This document shows positions 8,278 through 16,180 of a stretch of DNA of 64,000 bases, one piece after another. Under the pieces are notes generated by a model, which ran no database searches, had not been told where the DNA came from, and saw only the letters and a program-made list of their open reading frames with translations. Position 1 is the first letter of the stretch; every line of letters begins with the position of its first letter. A program made the translations under genes and the position numbers. Source of the stretch: Salinicoccus hispanicus (GTDB lineage: Bacteria > Bacillota > Bacilli > Staphylococcales > Salinicoccaceae); assembly GCF_009831115.1 (NCBI RefSeq), contig NZ_WUUK01000002.1:186001-250000 (forward strand), written 5' to 3'.

Positions 8278-8820
8278 ATGTCAACAAAACATCTGGTCTA
8301 CATCGCTCTATTTGCAGCATTGATTGCGGTCGGTGCACAGATCCGACTGCCGATCGGTCCTGTACCTGTAACATTCCAGGTACCGATGGCACTTCTTGCA
8401 GGTCTGCTTCTCGGACCGAAACTTGGTGCAATGAGCGCGCTCGTCTATCTGCTCATGGGGCTTGTCGGCCTGCCGGTCTTTGCCGGTGGCGGTGGTCTCG
8501 CAACAGTTGTCTCTCCAACATTCGGATTCATAATCGGCCTGATACCAGCTGCCTTTTTTGCAGGACTTGGCACTGCCTATAGGACTCCGCTTGCCGGTAC
8601 AGTCAGCTTTACGCTGATCGCGCTGTTCGCGGTCTTTCTGATCGGGTTCCTGTATTTCATTTTCATCATGAATAGTGTTATCGGAACACCTGTGAGTGCA
8701 GTTGAAGCCTTCAAAGTGGCGGTCCTGCCATTCATAGTGAAGGACATCGTAGTCGCCGTGCTCACCAGCCTGTTTGCGCGTACACTGCATGCACGCGGCC
8801 TTGATCTTGCAAGCAGCTGA
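8278..8820 (+). CDS. bioY: Biotin transporter BioY
   Basis: BioY is the substrate-binding membrane component of the biotin ECF transporter. The 180-residue protein has about six hydrophobic segments and the family blocks GPVPVTFQVPMALLAG, GLVGLPVFAGGGG and SPTFGFIIGLIPAAF in the N-terminal half. No energy-coupling genes are adjacent, so it either uses the shared ECF module or works alone. AGAGGGG precedes the ATG. The upstream BirA operator indicates induction when biotin is scarce. Confidence 0.95.
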   Translation: MSTKHLVYIALFAALIAVGAQIRLPIGPVPVTFQVPMALLAGLLLGPKLGAMSALVYLLMGLVGLPVFAGGGGLATVVSPTFGFIIGLIPAAFFAGLGTAYRTPLAGTVSFTLIALFAVFLIGFLYFIFIMNSVIGTPVSAVEAFKVAVLPFIVKDIVVAVLTSLFARTLHARGLDLASS

Positions 8821-8827
8821 CTGAACG

Positions 8828-8854
8828 AAAAAAGCCACTGGATATTCCAGTGGC
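8828..8854 (-). terminator. Terminator of the DUF1462 gene (minus strand)
   Basis: GCCACTGG (8834-8841) pairs with CCAGTGGC (8847-8854) around ATATT. The minus strand continues with six T. It also sits just after bioY but lacks a T-run on the plus strand. Confidence 0.8.
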
Positions 8855-8859
8855 AAGGC

Positions 8860-9168
8860 TCATGCCTGGCTTTCCATCAATCTCTGGATCGGCTTCAGCT
8901 GCACATGACCGTCCTGAACAATTTCATCATTTATAGTGACGAGTGGATAGAACAGTTCATCATCATTGATGCGTTCGATGATGCTTTCGTCAAAGTCGGA
9001 AAGATTGTCATTCCGATCGATATCGATATAGCTGAAATTCAGGTCGTTTTCAGGATACTTCCGCGTGAGGACCGCTTCAAGCCATTCATAGGTATCCTTT
9101 GATCCTGGCGCATTGACGCAACTGGCACAGATGACATCACGTCCATAGACGTTGATCACATATTTCAT
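8860..9168 (-). CDS. YuzD-like thioredoxin-fold protein (DUF1462)
   Basis: A 102-residue small protein with a thioredoxin-like layout and a C14-A-S-C17 motif after the first strand, matching DUF1462/YuzD. The function is unknown; a redox or metallochaperone role is possible. Its divergent neighbour encodes an Nfu-type Fe-S scaffold, the same pair seen in related Bacillales. The frame opens upstream to 9228, but AAAGGCGG supports the ATG at 9168, which also gives the usual family N-terminus. Confidence 0.78.
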   Translation of the reverse strand: MKYVINVYGRDVICASCVNAPGSKDTYEWLEAVLTRKYPENDLNFSYIDIDRNDNLSDFDESIIERINDDELFYPLVTINDEIVQDGHVQLKPIQRLMESQA

Positions 9169-9266
9169 AGAATAACATCCGCCTTTCAGATGATGGATTT
9201 TTCTTTTCATATCCATTATAATATACATATGATCATTTGCGTACGAAAGAATAAGGAGTGAATTTC

Positions 9267-9509
9267 ATGACTACTAGCCAAGATACAATGTTTGAACAAG
9301 TCGATGAAGTACTTGATAAATTGCGTCCGTTCCTACTTAGAGATGGCGGAGACTGTGAACTCGTGGATGTAGAAGATGGTATTGTCAAGCTGCGCCTTCT
9401 TGGTGCTTGCGGCACTTGCCCAAGTTCTACCATTACGCTTAAAGCAGGCATTGAACGTGCACTGCTTGAGGAAGTACCAGGTTTTGTGGAAGTCGAGCAG
9501 GTATTCTAG
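9267..9509 (+). CDS. Nfu-type iron-sulfur scaffold protein (NifU C-terminal domain)
   Basis: An 80-residue NifU-like domain with the cluster-binding pair C48-G-T-C51 in [11 protein letters not shown], plus the [14 protein letters not shown] block. Such proteins receive [4Fe-4S] clusters from the SUF machinery and pass them to targets such as aconitase. A GTG at 9258 is in frame, but AAGGAG (9253-9257) is correctly placed for the ATG at 9267. It is followed at once by a strong bidirectional terminator. Confidence 0.92.
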   Translation: MTTSQDTMFEQVDEVLDKLRPFLLRDGGDCELVDVEDGIVKLRLLGACGTCPSSTITLKAGIERALLEEVPGFVEVEQVF

Positions 9510-9519
9510 ACCATATACG

Positions 9520-9555
9520 AGAACAGCCCCCGCCAATGGCGGGGGCTGTTCTTTA
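9520..9555. terminator. Bidirectional terminator between nfu and yumB
   Basis: A perfect 15-bp G+C-rich stem (9520-9534 with 9538-9552) with a 3-base loop. The minus-strand gene's stop codon touches its right edge. Confidence 0.85.
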
Positions 9556-10611
9556 ATTGCCGAGCTTGTACATCCACAGCACACCGCTTTTGAGCATGCG
9601 TGCAATGCGGCCTGTAACGGTCCGTTCCTTGAGATAGGCGAACCCTTCCTTCGAGCCGAGTGAACCGAGAATGCCCTGCATCTTTATTTCCGGCATCTCG
9701 GACGGAAGTGGCTTTTCCTTTATAAGCGTATCGATGACTTCTGCAATCTGCTCCGCCTGGCCTTCTGCCACCTGTGCGGAAGGGGCGTGCTCGAGTGCTG
9801 CGGAATCACCGACGACATAGGCATTTTCGAAACCTGGAATCTGATGGTACTGGTTAAGGACAACACGGCCGCCGGCTCCGAATTCGACCGGCATCCCGCG
9901 TACTGCTTCCGCCGGCTGTACACCCGCTGTCCAGATGATCATATCAAGGTCTTGGGAGTCATTATTGTTATAGACCTTGTCTGTTTCGACCTTGACTATG
10001 TTGGAATTCGGAATGACTTCAACATCATTTTCATCGAACCATCTTTTGACATAGGCGCTGAGACGTGCCGGATACATCGGCAGAATGCGGTCGCCACGGT
10101 CGAACAGCTTGATGGTGAGGTCGCTGCGGGCTTCCCGCAGTTCACTGGCCACCTCGATACCGCTGAGTCCGGCACCGATGATGCCGACCTTGGCACCCGG
10201 GCTCAATGAACCGATCTTCTCGTAGGTGGCACGGGATTGCCTTAACGTCTGGATGCTGTAGGTATATTCACTGGCGCCCGGGACGTCATGGTACTTGTCT
10301 TCACAGCCGAGTCCGATGATGAGTGTGTCATAGCCGAGCGTCCGGTTTTCGAGAATGACCTTGTTTCCTTCGAGATCGATGCTTTTGATCGTATCATATA
10401 CAATATTGACCTTATCATCATCCGGAAAGTCCACCCGGACTTTCTTTTCACTTTTTGTTCCAGCAGCAAGTGCGTAATATTCTGTCTTCAACCCGTGAAA
10501 CGGGTTTTTGTCAACGAGCGTAATAGTAGAGTCGGATGGCAATTTGGGCAGAATGCGCTGAATGAAACGCATATTGCCATACCCGCCTCCGAGACACACA
10601 ATGTTTTTCAT
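9553..10611 (-). CDS. YumB-like NAD(P)/FAD-dependent oxidoreductase (NDH-2 family)
   Basis: A 352-residue flavoprotein of the type-II NADH dehydrogenase-like family. It has an N-terminal FAD dinucleotide motif (VCLGGGYGNMRFIQ), a second NAD(P) Rossmann motif VGIIGAGLSGIEVASEL near residue 145, and the FAD-contacting block NAYVVGDSAA near 270. It is shorter than Ndh in this window and lacks an obvious C-terminal amphipathic anchor, so it may not be a respiratory enzyme. The ATG at 10611 is preferred over the longer frame because AAGGCGG lies 8 bases before it. It is divergent from yuzB. Confidence 0.85.
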   Translation of the reverse strand: MKNIVCLGGGYGNMRFIQRILPKLPSDSTITLVDKNPFHGLKTEYYALAAGTKSEKKVRVDFPDDDKVNIVYDTIKSIDLEGNKVILENRTLGYDTLIIGLGCEDKYHDVPGASEYTYSIQTLRQSRATYEKIGSLSPGAKVGIIGAGLSGIEVASELREARSDLTIKLFDRGDRILPMYPARLSAYVKRWFDENDVEVIPNSNIVKVETDKVYNNNDSQDLDMIIWTAGVQPAEAVRGMPVEFGAGGRVVLNQYHQIPGFENAYVVGDSAALEHAPSAQVAEGQAEQIAEVIDTLIKEKPLPSEMPEIKMQGILGSLGSKEGFAYLKERTVTGRIARMLKSGVLWMYKLGN

Positions 10612-10627
10612 AGTCAGTACCGCCTTG

Positions 10628-10656
10628 TTTAGAAATTCTATTACTTTCATTATAAT
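10628..10656 (+). promoter_or_regulatory. yuzB promoter
   Basis: TTTAGA (10628-10633) is followed after 17 bases by TATAAT (10651-10656). It overlaps the divergent yumB promoter, so the two cannot be occupied at once. Confidence 0.5.
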
Positions 10657-10677
10657 GTTTAACAGTATAAACTACAA
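10649..10677 (-). promoter_or_regulatory. yumB promoter
   Basis: On the minus strand TTGTAG (10677-10672) is followed after 17 bases by TATAAT (10654-10649). Its -10 shares the palindromic ATTATAAT with the opposing yuzB -10. Confidence 0.6.
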
Positions 10678-10714
10678 TCGATGCAGGTAATAATACTGAG
10701 AAAGAGGGATTGCA

Positions 10715-10978
10715 ATGTTTACCCTTGTGGAGTTCTGTTCATCGAACATGCTTAAGGGGACCGAAGCGGTGTATCGCACTTTGGATGAGGACCCGGAAAT
10801 CGATGTACTGGACTACGGATGCCTGAATAGCTGCGGCCTATGCAGCAAGGCATTCTTTGTACTTGTGGACGGCGAGATCGTCAGCGCGATGACACCGGAG
10901 AAGCTGCTTGAGAAGGTCTATAGGAGAATAGACAGGAACCAGAGCCAGATTGAGGATTGGACTGATGATTTGAACTAG
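10715..10978 (+). CDS. yuzB: YuzB family protein (DUF1450)
   Basis: An 87-residue cysteine-containing protein of the DUF1450 family. C8 sits in VEFCSSNM, and C36, C40 and C43 lie in the YGCLNSCGLCSKAF block, suggestive of metal or Fe-S binding. The function is unknown. It is consistently placed beside yumB and Fe-S genes in Bacillales. AAAGAGGG precedes the ATG. Confidence 0.85.
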   Translation: MFTLVEFCSSNMLKGTEAVYRTLDEDPEIDVLDYGCLNSCGLCSKAFFVLVDGEIVSAMTPEKLLEKVYRRIDRNQSQIEDWTDDLN

Positions 10979-10998
10979 TCCGGTATTTACTTTATAAT
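10970..10998 (+). promoter_or_regulatory. Promoter of the IscA-like gene
   Basis: TTGAAC (10970-10975) is followed after 17 bases by TATAAT (10993-10998). The -35 overlaps the end of yuzB. A second TATAAT lies at 11002-11007. Confidence 0.6.
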
Positions 10999-11031
10999 TA
11001 ATATAATCAAAAAGTTAGAAGAGGTGATGAA

Positions 11032-11394
11032 ATGTCTCATATAACTCTGACCGAAAGTGCGGCATACGAAGTGCGCGATATGCTGGAAGGCAACGACATG
11101 GCAGAAGGCTATCTCAGATTCAAGGTCCAGGGTGGCGGCTGCACAGGGCTGACCTATGGCATGGGAGCAGAAATGGAAAAATCCGAAAACGACGAAGTAT
11201 ACGAGTTCCATGGTGTCAAAGTACTGCTCGACAAGTATGACATTCCTGTCATCGATGGGACTGTAATAGATTTCAAGCAGTCGCTGATGGGCGGCGGCTT
11301 TACAATTGAAAATCCGAACGCAACACTCTCCTGTGGCTGCGGCTCATCATTCAGAACGGAGTCGAACGCCGGAACACCCCAGCCGGATTGCTGA
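11032..11394 (+). CDS. IscA/HesB-family iron-sulfur assembly protein
   Basis: A 120-residue A-type Fe-S carrier. The three conserved cysteines are present: C37 in GGGCTGL and C101/C103 in LSCGCGSSF. Such proteins deliver clusters to apo-targets; no suf operon lies in the window. AGAGGTGATG precedes the ATG. A long perfect inverted repeat follows before ndh. Confidence 0.92.
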   Translation: MSHITLTESAAYEVRDMLEGNDMAEGYLRFKVQGGGCTGLTYGMGAEMEKSENDEVYEFHGVKVLLDKYDIPVIDGTVIDFKQSLMGGGFTIENPNATLSCGCGSSFRTESNAGTPQPDC

Positions 11395-11426
11395 TAATTT
11401 AGCAAACCGCTTGATATATGTGAAGA

Positions 11427-11464
11427 AAATCGCTAATATTATAAGAGAATAATATTAGCGATTT
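11427..11464. repeat. 16-bp perfect inverted repeat between iscA-like gene and ndh
   Basis: AAATCGCTAATATTAT (11427-11442) pairs with ATAATATTAGCGATTT (11449-11464) around AAGAGA. No T-run follows on the plus strand (CATTATG), so it is a poor standard terminator. It could be a weak terminator or a binding site in the ndh upstream region. It does not match the Rex consensus. Confidence 0.6.
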
Positions 11465-11520
11465 CATTATGTCTAAATTTATGTGGAATTTAAATATCGG
11501 AGAGAAAAGGTGACTTAATA

Positions 11521-12726
11521 ATGAGCTTTGAGAGAAAGAAAATTCTGGTGCTGGGTGCAGGATATGCTGGTCTGCAGACTGTGGCCAAACTTCAAAAACT
11601 GCTATCTCATCAAGATGCCGACATTACACTTATCAATAAGGACGAATATCACTACGAAGCGACCTGGCTGCATGAAACAGCAGCAGGTACAATCGATTGG
11701 GAAGAGGGCGTCTACCCGATCAATAAAGTCATCGACACTCAGAAAGTCGTCTTCGTACCGGCTGAAGTCACTGCTATCGACAAGGAAGCGCAGCAGGTGG
11801 AAACGACACAGGGCACATTCGACTATGACATTCTTGTCGTTGCACTTGGTTTCGAAAGTGAGACTTTCGGCATCGAAGGCATGCAAGAACATGCACATTC
11901 CCTTGTCAATCCGCAGACTGCACTTGCAGCACGCCAGGAAATCGAGCGCAATTTTGCAAAATACAAGCAGTCCAATGATGATAAGGATATTTCCATTCTT
12001 GTCGGCGGTGCCGGCTTTACGGGCATTGAATTCCTCGGTGAGCTCGTGGAGAGCATTCCTGAACTTTGCGAACGCCACGGTATCGACTACAATAAAGTGA
12101 AACTCACTTGTGTCGAAGCAGCACCAAAAATGCTGCCGATGTTCCCTGAAAACCTCGTCGACTACGCAATGCAGTACCTGAAGGACCGTGGCGTCAATTT
12201 CATGGTCGGCACACCGATTGTTGCTGCCAATGAGAATGGCTTCGTTGTTGAAGTGGATGGTGAAAAGCGGCAGCTCGAAGCGAGCAGCATCATCTGGACA
12301 GCAGGTGTACGCGGCAACAGGCTGATGGATGAATCATTCGACGGTGTCAAACGTGGACGTATCATTGTAAATGCTGATCTGCGCATCGAAGGCTACGACA
12401 ACATCTACGCAATCGGCGATGTGGCAGCAGTCATGAACGGTGAAGAATCCCGTCCTTGGCCGACAACTGCTCAGATTGCAATGCAGCTTGGCGAGCATAC
12501 AGCCAAAAATATCCAACTGTCATTAAAAGGTGAAAAACTTGAGGAGTTCTCCTACAATGACCGTGGTACGGTCTGCTCACTCGGTTCCAAAGATGGCATC
12601 GGTCTTGTAATGGGTCGTGAGATCAAAGGCCGCAAGGCTGCGTTCATGAAGCGCGTCATCGATTCCAGAGCAATATTCAAGATTGGTGGACCGATGCTTG
12701 CCGTTTCAAAAGGCAAGATGCTCTGA
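11521..12726 (+). CDS. ndh: Type II NADH:quinone dehydrogenase
   Basis: A 401-residue NDH-2: a single-subunit flavoenzyme that passes electrons from NADH to menaquinone without pumping protons. It has the FAD motif [12 protein letters not shown] at residue 10, the NADH motif [17 protein letters not shown] near 159, the FAD block [11 protein letters not shown] near 295, and a [14 protein letters not shown] quinone-site signature near 312. The C-terminal hydrophobic and basic region is suited to membrane binding. Together with Mnh and YumB it links redox metabolism to ion homeostasis. A strong terminator follows. Confidence 0.93.
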   Translation: MSFERKKILVLGAGYAGLQTVAKLQKLLSHQDADITLINKDEYHYEATWLHETAAGTIDWEEGVYPINKVIDTQKVVFVPAEVTAIDKEAQQVETTQGTFDYDILVVALGFESETFGIEGMQEHAHSLVNPQTALAARQEIERNFAKYKQSNDDKDISILVGGAGFTGIEFLGELVESIPELCERHGIDYNKVKLTCVEAAPKMLPMFPENLVDYAMQYLKDRGVNFMVGTPIVAANENGFVVEVDGEKRQLEASSIIWTAGVRGNRLMDESFDGVKRGRIIVNADLRIEGYDNIYAIGDVAAVMNGEESRPWPTTAQIAMQLGEHTAKNIQLSLKGEKLEEFSYNDRGTVCSLGSKDGIGLVMGREIKGRKAAFMKRVIDSRAIFKIGGPMLAVSKGKML

Positions 12727-12743
12727 TAAAACCGGTAACACAG

Positions 12744-12777
12744 GCATGGGTATTGATTCAATGCCCATGCTTTTTTT
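12744..12777 (+). terminator. ndh terminator
   Basis: GCATGGGTATT pairs with AATGCCCATGC (11 bp, one G-U) and is followed by seven T. Confidence 0.9.
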
Positions 12778-12797
12778 CATGTGGAGGGTAATAGAAA

Positions 12798-13115
12798 ATG
12801 TCAATTATACAACTTGCAATATCCATGCTGCTTTTCTTTGTCCTATTCTATGGCATCAGCTTCATTCTGAATATGATATTGAAAATGACATGGCTGATGG
12901 TGGGCGTCTATCCTTTTATCGTCCTGCTCATCGTTGATGGCATATCATCAGCAGAATATTTCACAAATACATCCGAGGCTTTCAGTACTCTGGGAGAAAG
13001 GCTTGCCAACCTGCACATTGCTGATATTCTTATGCTCGGCAGTGGTCTGATCGGAACGATACTGGCAGGCATGACGATCCGGTATCTGCGTAAAGCCGGA
13101 TACCAGATGTTCTAG
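12798..13115 (+). CDS. YuiB-like small membrane protein
   Basis: A 105-residue protein with about three hydrophobic segments and a short basic C-terminus. Size, composition and position before a leucyl aminopeptidase gene match YuiB of Bacillales. Function unknown. The pepA gene starts 8 bases after its stop, so they are probably co-transcribed. Confidence 0.7.
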   Translation: MSIIQLAISMLLFFVLFYGISFILNMILKMTWLMVGVYPFIVLLIVDGISSAEYFTNTSEAFSTLGERLANLHIADILMLGSGLIGTILAGMTIRYLRKAGYQMF

Positions 13116-13123
13116 GAGGAAGA

Positions 13124-14614
13124 ATGATGGAATTTCAATTCCGTGACAAATATGTTGCAACAGAAGAACCAATTATAATCGGGCTGCCTCATGAGCCCGC
13201 ACAGATGGCCAACTATGAAGAGGTCGACACACTGCTCAATGGGCAGCTGGAAGCAATCATCAAAGAAGATGTGCTGTCGACCGGATTCGGTACCGTAACA
13301 ACTACCGGTGCGATCATACAGCGTGACTACCGTAAAGTCATTGCTGTCGGTCTTGGTGATGTCCGCATGCTCGATCGGGTCAAGCTATCGGAGGCACTCG
13401 GCAGCATGTTCCAGTTCCTTAAGGATACGGATACGGTCAAAGGACAGATACTGCTCGACACATTTCCTGTCGATTCGCATATGGCGGCTGAGCTGCTCGG
13501 AATCATGTCGGAGACCAGCGTGTATGAATTCAATTCCTATAAGGTGGATCAGGCGCCTCTTTTCAGTGAAACGGCAGCTTTTTCAATAACAAGCAGTGCA
13601 GATATCAAAGAGACTGTAACCCATTACAGAAGACTCGGTGAAGGGATCATCATGGCCAGGAATTTCAGCGAGACACCACCGAATCTGATGACGCCTGAAG
13701 TCATGGCAGACAAGATTGCTGGAATCTTCGAGTCCCATCCTTATGTTACCGGAGGTGTCAAAGACGAGGTGGCACTTGAAGCAGAGGGCTACGGTCTGAT
13801 TACTGCAGTCGGTAAAGCATCAAGCGCCAAGCCGCGTCTTGTGACAATTGAATACCGCCATCCGGACGCAAAAGGCTATAAGCCTGTGGCACTTGTAGGA
13901 AAAGGCATCACATACGATACTGGTGGCTATTCCATCAAGTCAAAGACAGGCATGCCTGAGATGAAGTATGACATGGGCGGTGCCGCCAATGTCATCGGGA
14001 TGGTCCACGCAGTATCGAATATGTCCTTGCCTGTACATATCATCGCGGTTGTTGCACTGGCGGAAAATATGATTGATGGCAATGCCATGCGACCTGATGA
14101 TGTCTATACTTCCTACAGCGGCCAGTCGGTCGAAGTGAAGAACACGGATGCGGAAGGGCGCCTCGTACTTGGAGATGCGGTATTCCATGCGTCGCAGTAC
14201 TCTCCGCGTCTGATCATGGATTTTGCTACACTGACAGGTGCTGTAGTGGCAGCGCTCGGTGACGAGCGGACGGGTGTCTTTACGAATAAGGATGCTGCCT
14301 TCCTGAATCCATTGATCGAAATGACAGAGCAGACCGGAGAAGCTGTCTGGCAGCTGCCCATTTCAGAAATAGAAGAGAGAAGCGTACGCCAGTCGGCAGT
14401 TGCAGATCTGACGAACCATGTCGAGAAGCCGGGGCGTGCGTCCTTTGCCGCCTGCTTCATCAAGCAGTTTGCAAATGGCACCCCATGGATCCATTTCGAT
14501 ATCGCTGGAACGGGAACGACTTCAAAAGCGACGCCTTACGGGCCGAAAGGGGCTACCGGTGTGATGATCCATACCATTGTAAAGATGTTTGAAACAGGTC
14601 ACTTCCATGGATAG
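13124..14614 (+). CDS. pepA: Leucyl aminopeptidase (M17 family)
   Basis: A 496-residue cytosolic metallo-aminopeptidase that removes N-terminal residues from peptides. The C-terminal catalytic domain has the metal-binding run VGKGITYDTGGYSIKSKTGM near residue 255 and the family signature NTDAEGRLVLGDA near 343, with the catalytic lysine and arginine in those blocks. The N-terminal domain is divergent, as usual. AGGAGG precedes two consecutive ATG codons; I use the first. The thioesterase gene overlaps its 3' end by 8 bases. Confidence 0.95.
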   Translation: MMEFQFRDKYVATEEPIIIGLPHEPAQMANYEEVDTLLNGQLEAIIKEDVLSTGFGTVTTTGAIIQRDYRKVIAVGLGDVRMLDRVKLSEALGSMFQFLKDTDTVKGQILLDTFPVDSHMAAELLGIMSETSVYEFNSYKVDQAPLFSETAAFSITSSADIKETVTHYRRLGEGIIMARNFSETPPNLMTPEVMADKIAGIFESHPYVTGGVKDEVALEAEGYGLITAVGKASSAKPRLVTIEYRHPDAKGYKPVALVGKGITYDTGGYSIKSKTGMPEMKYDMGGAANVIGMVHAVSNMSLPVHIIAVVALAENMIDGNAMRPDDVYTSYSGQSVEVKNTDAEGRLVLGDAVFHASQYSPRLIMDFATLTGAVVAALGDERTGVFTNKDAAFLNPLIEMTEQTGEAVWQLPISEIEERSVRQSAVADLTNHVEKPGRASFAACFIKQFANGTPWIHFDIAGTGTTSKATPYGPKGATGVMIHTIVKMFETGHFHG

Positions 14615-14984
14615 GACTGGTCTGATCGAGCTTCTGGATATCGTCACAGTAACTGAATCACCCGGCCTTATGGTCATGGAGATGCCGGTTTCTGCCAAAG
14701 TGCTGCAGCCGTTCGGGTATCTGCATGGCGGTGCCAATGTTGTGCTTGCCGAATCGGCAGCAAGCATGGGTGCCGCAGCAATCATCGAAGAAGATGAAAT
14801 CACCTTCGGCATGGAAATCAATGCGAACCATATAAAGACGAAGCAGTCAGGTATACTGACTGCCACAGCAAGATGCCGCCATCAGGGCAGAAGCACACAA
14901 ATATGGGAGATCGAGATTACAGATGAGGAAGAGAGTCTTGTCTGTCTCTCCCGATGTACAATGGCAGTAAAAAAGAAGAGATGA
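14607..14984 (+). CDS. PaaI/YbgC-like hotdog-fold acyl-CoA thioesterase
   Basis: A 125-residue hotdog-fold protein with the PaaI-type active-site region QPFGYLHGGANVVLAESAAS, where the HGG motif and following acidic residue form the catalytic site. The substrate is unknown; relatives act on aromatic or menaquinone-precursor CoA esters (DHNA-CoA thioesterase is one option). A TTG at 14589 is in frame, but the ATG at 14607 fits the usual N-terminus. The ribosome site (AGGTCA) is weak, and translation is probably coupled to pepA. Confidence 0.82.
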   Translation: MDRTGLIELLDIVTVTESPGLMVMEMPVSAKVLQPFGYLHGGANVVLAESAASMGAAAIIEEDEITFGMEINANHIKTKQSGILTATARCRHQGRSTQIWEIEITDEEESLVCLSRCTMAVKKKR

Positions 14985-15020
14985 AAAAAAGGATGGATTC
15001 CTAAGGAATCCATCCTTTTT
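14984..15020. terminator. Bidirectional terminator between the thioesterase gene and mnhG
   Basis: AAGGATGGATTCC pairs with GGAATCCATCCTT, with runs of A before and T after. It serves the converging pepA and mnh transcripts. Confidence 0.9.
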
Positions 15021-15025
15021 ATGTG

Positions 15026-15427
15026 TCATTCTTTATTTTCCCTGTTTTCATGTGCTTCAGGTTCATTCGGCAGATCCGTTGCGCCTTCTTCATCCCTTGC
15101 AAGCTCATTGATGATCGTCATTCTATAAGGGCTGACATTGGAATGGAAAGCACTGCGTGACATCATGTGTGCCGATACAGGAGCTGTGATGAATATAAAG
15201 AGTATGGCCAGAAACAGTTTGCTGTCCACATACCCATCAATGAACCAGAAGTAGAGGAAAGCACCAAGCATCATCATCATTACACCAAGCGTGGAGCTTT
15301 TCGAGGATGCATGGAGTCTGGAGTAGACATCCGGCAGGCGGATGACCCCGATCGCACTGACTGCTGCCAGAAAAGCACCGGCGAGTATGAAGAAGGTGAT
15401 GATACTAGTCATTATAATCTCTATCAT
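15026..15427 (-). CDS. mnhG: Na+/H+ antiporter subunit G
   Basis: A 133-residue last subunit of the Mrp/Mnh antiporter. It has three hydrophobic segments and the MnhG block IGVIRLPDVYSRLHASSKSSTLG near residue 27. The C-terminal 30 residues are acidic and poorly conserved. GGAGAGGTG lies about 11 bases before the ATG. It overlaps mnhF by 23 bases. Confidence 0.95.
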   Translation of the reverse strand: MIEIIMTSIITFFILAGAFLAAVSAIGVIRLPDVYSRLHASSKSSTLGVMMMMLGAFLYFWFIDGYVDSKLFLAILFIFITAPVSAHMMSRSAFHSNVSPYRMTIINELARDEEGATDLPNEPEAHENRENKE

Positions 15428-15704
15428 TGTCGATGATCACACCTCTCTCCAGGAATTTCGCGAATGCGATGGTGGCAATGAATGCAAGTATTCCGATCAA
15501 TAGGATGACAACCAGCAGATAAGTGGTGTGCAGCTGCATTGCGACCAGTGCAATCATCGCCATCAGTAGAACGCCGAATGCGTCCAGTGCAACAACCTTA
15601 TCATGAAGTGAAGGTCCTTTGATCATCCGGTACACCATGCCGAGCATGGATAGGGCAACGATTATGATGCTCAGTATGATAATGACGTTTAGAAATGTAT
15701 TCAT
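15405..15704 (-). CDS. mnhF: Na+/H+ antiporter subunit F
   Basis: A 99-residue subunit with three membrane helices and the conserved RMIKGPSLHDKVVALDAFG block of MnhF/MrpF. It overlaps mnhE by 4 bases. Confidence 0.95.
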   Translation of the reverse strand: MNTFLNVIIILSIIIVALSMLGMVYRMIKGPSLHDKVVALDAFGVLLMAMIALVAMQLHTTYLLVVILLIGILAFIATIAFAKFLERGVIIDNDRDYND

Positions 15705-16180
15705 GCCTGTTTCACCTCACTGATCGCATTTTCAAACCCGGACTTGATTGAATCGATCTCCTCCTGTTTGTCTTTCATGTTCAGGGCATGAATGTACAGG
15801 GTGGACCGATCATCTGATATTGCGACGACGACAGTACCTGGTGTGAGGGTGATGAGTGCGGATAGAAGACTGACCGACCATTCTTCTTCGAGTTCACATG
15901 GATAGGCGAAAAATCCAGGACGTATATCCATTTTTGGACTGAGTACGATTTTTATAACATCGATATTCGCTTTGGTCATTTCCCAGATGAACAGGAAGCA
16001 GAGACGAATTATGGCATATAGCCTCTTGGTGTAGATTGCTTCCGGAAGAAAGTTTCTGAGCATGTAGATCGCCAGAAAGCCGAGTATATAACCCGCAAAG
16101 AATGAAGCCACAGAAAAGTTCGAAGCCATGAACATCCATAGAAAAGCCAGGGCGAGATTGATGAGTATTTGTAAAGCCAT
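15701..16180 (-). CDS. mnhE: Na+/H+ antiporter subunit E
   Basis: A 159-residue subunit with N-terminal helices followed by a cytoplasmic domain carrying the LITLTPGTVVVAISDD block typical of MrpE. Its ATG abuts the mnhD stop codon. Confidence 0.95.
   Translation of the reverse strand: MALQILINLALAFLWMFMASNFSVASFFAGYILGFLAIYMLRNFLPEAIYTKRLYAIIRLCFLFIWEMTKANIDVIKIVLSPKMDIRPGFFAYPCELEEEWSVSLLSALITLTPGTVVVAISDDRSTLYIHALNMKDKQEEIDSIKSGFENAISEVKQA

Noticed and set aside
11427-11464. Rex repressor site upstream of ndh.
   Set aside because: The repeat does not resemble TTGTGAA-N4/6-TTCACAA.
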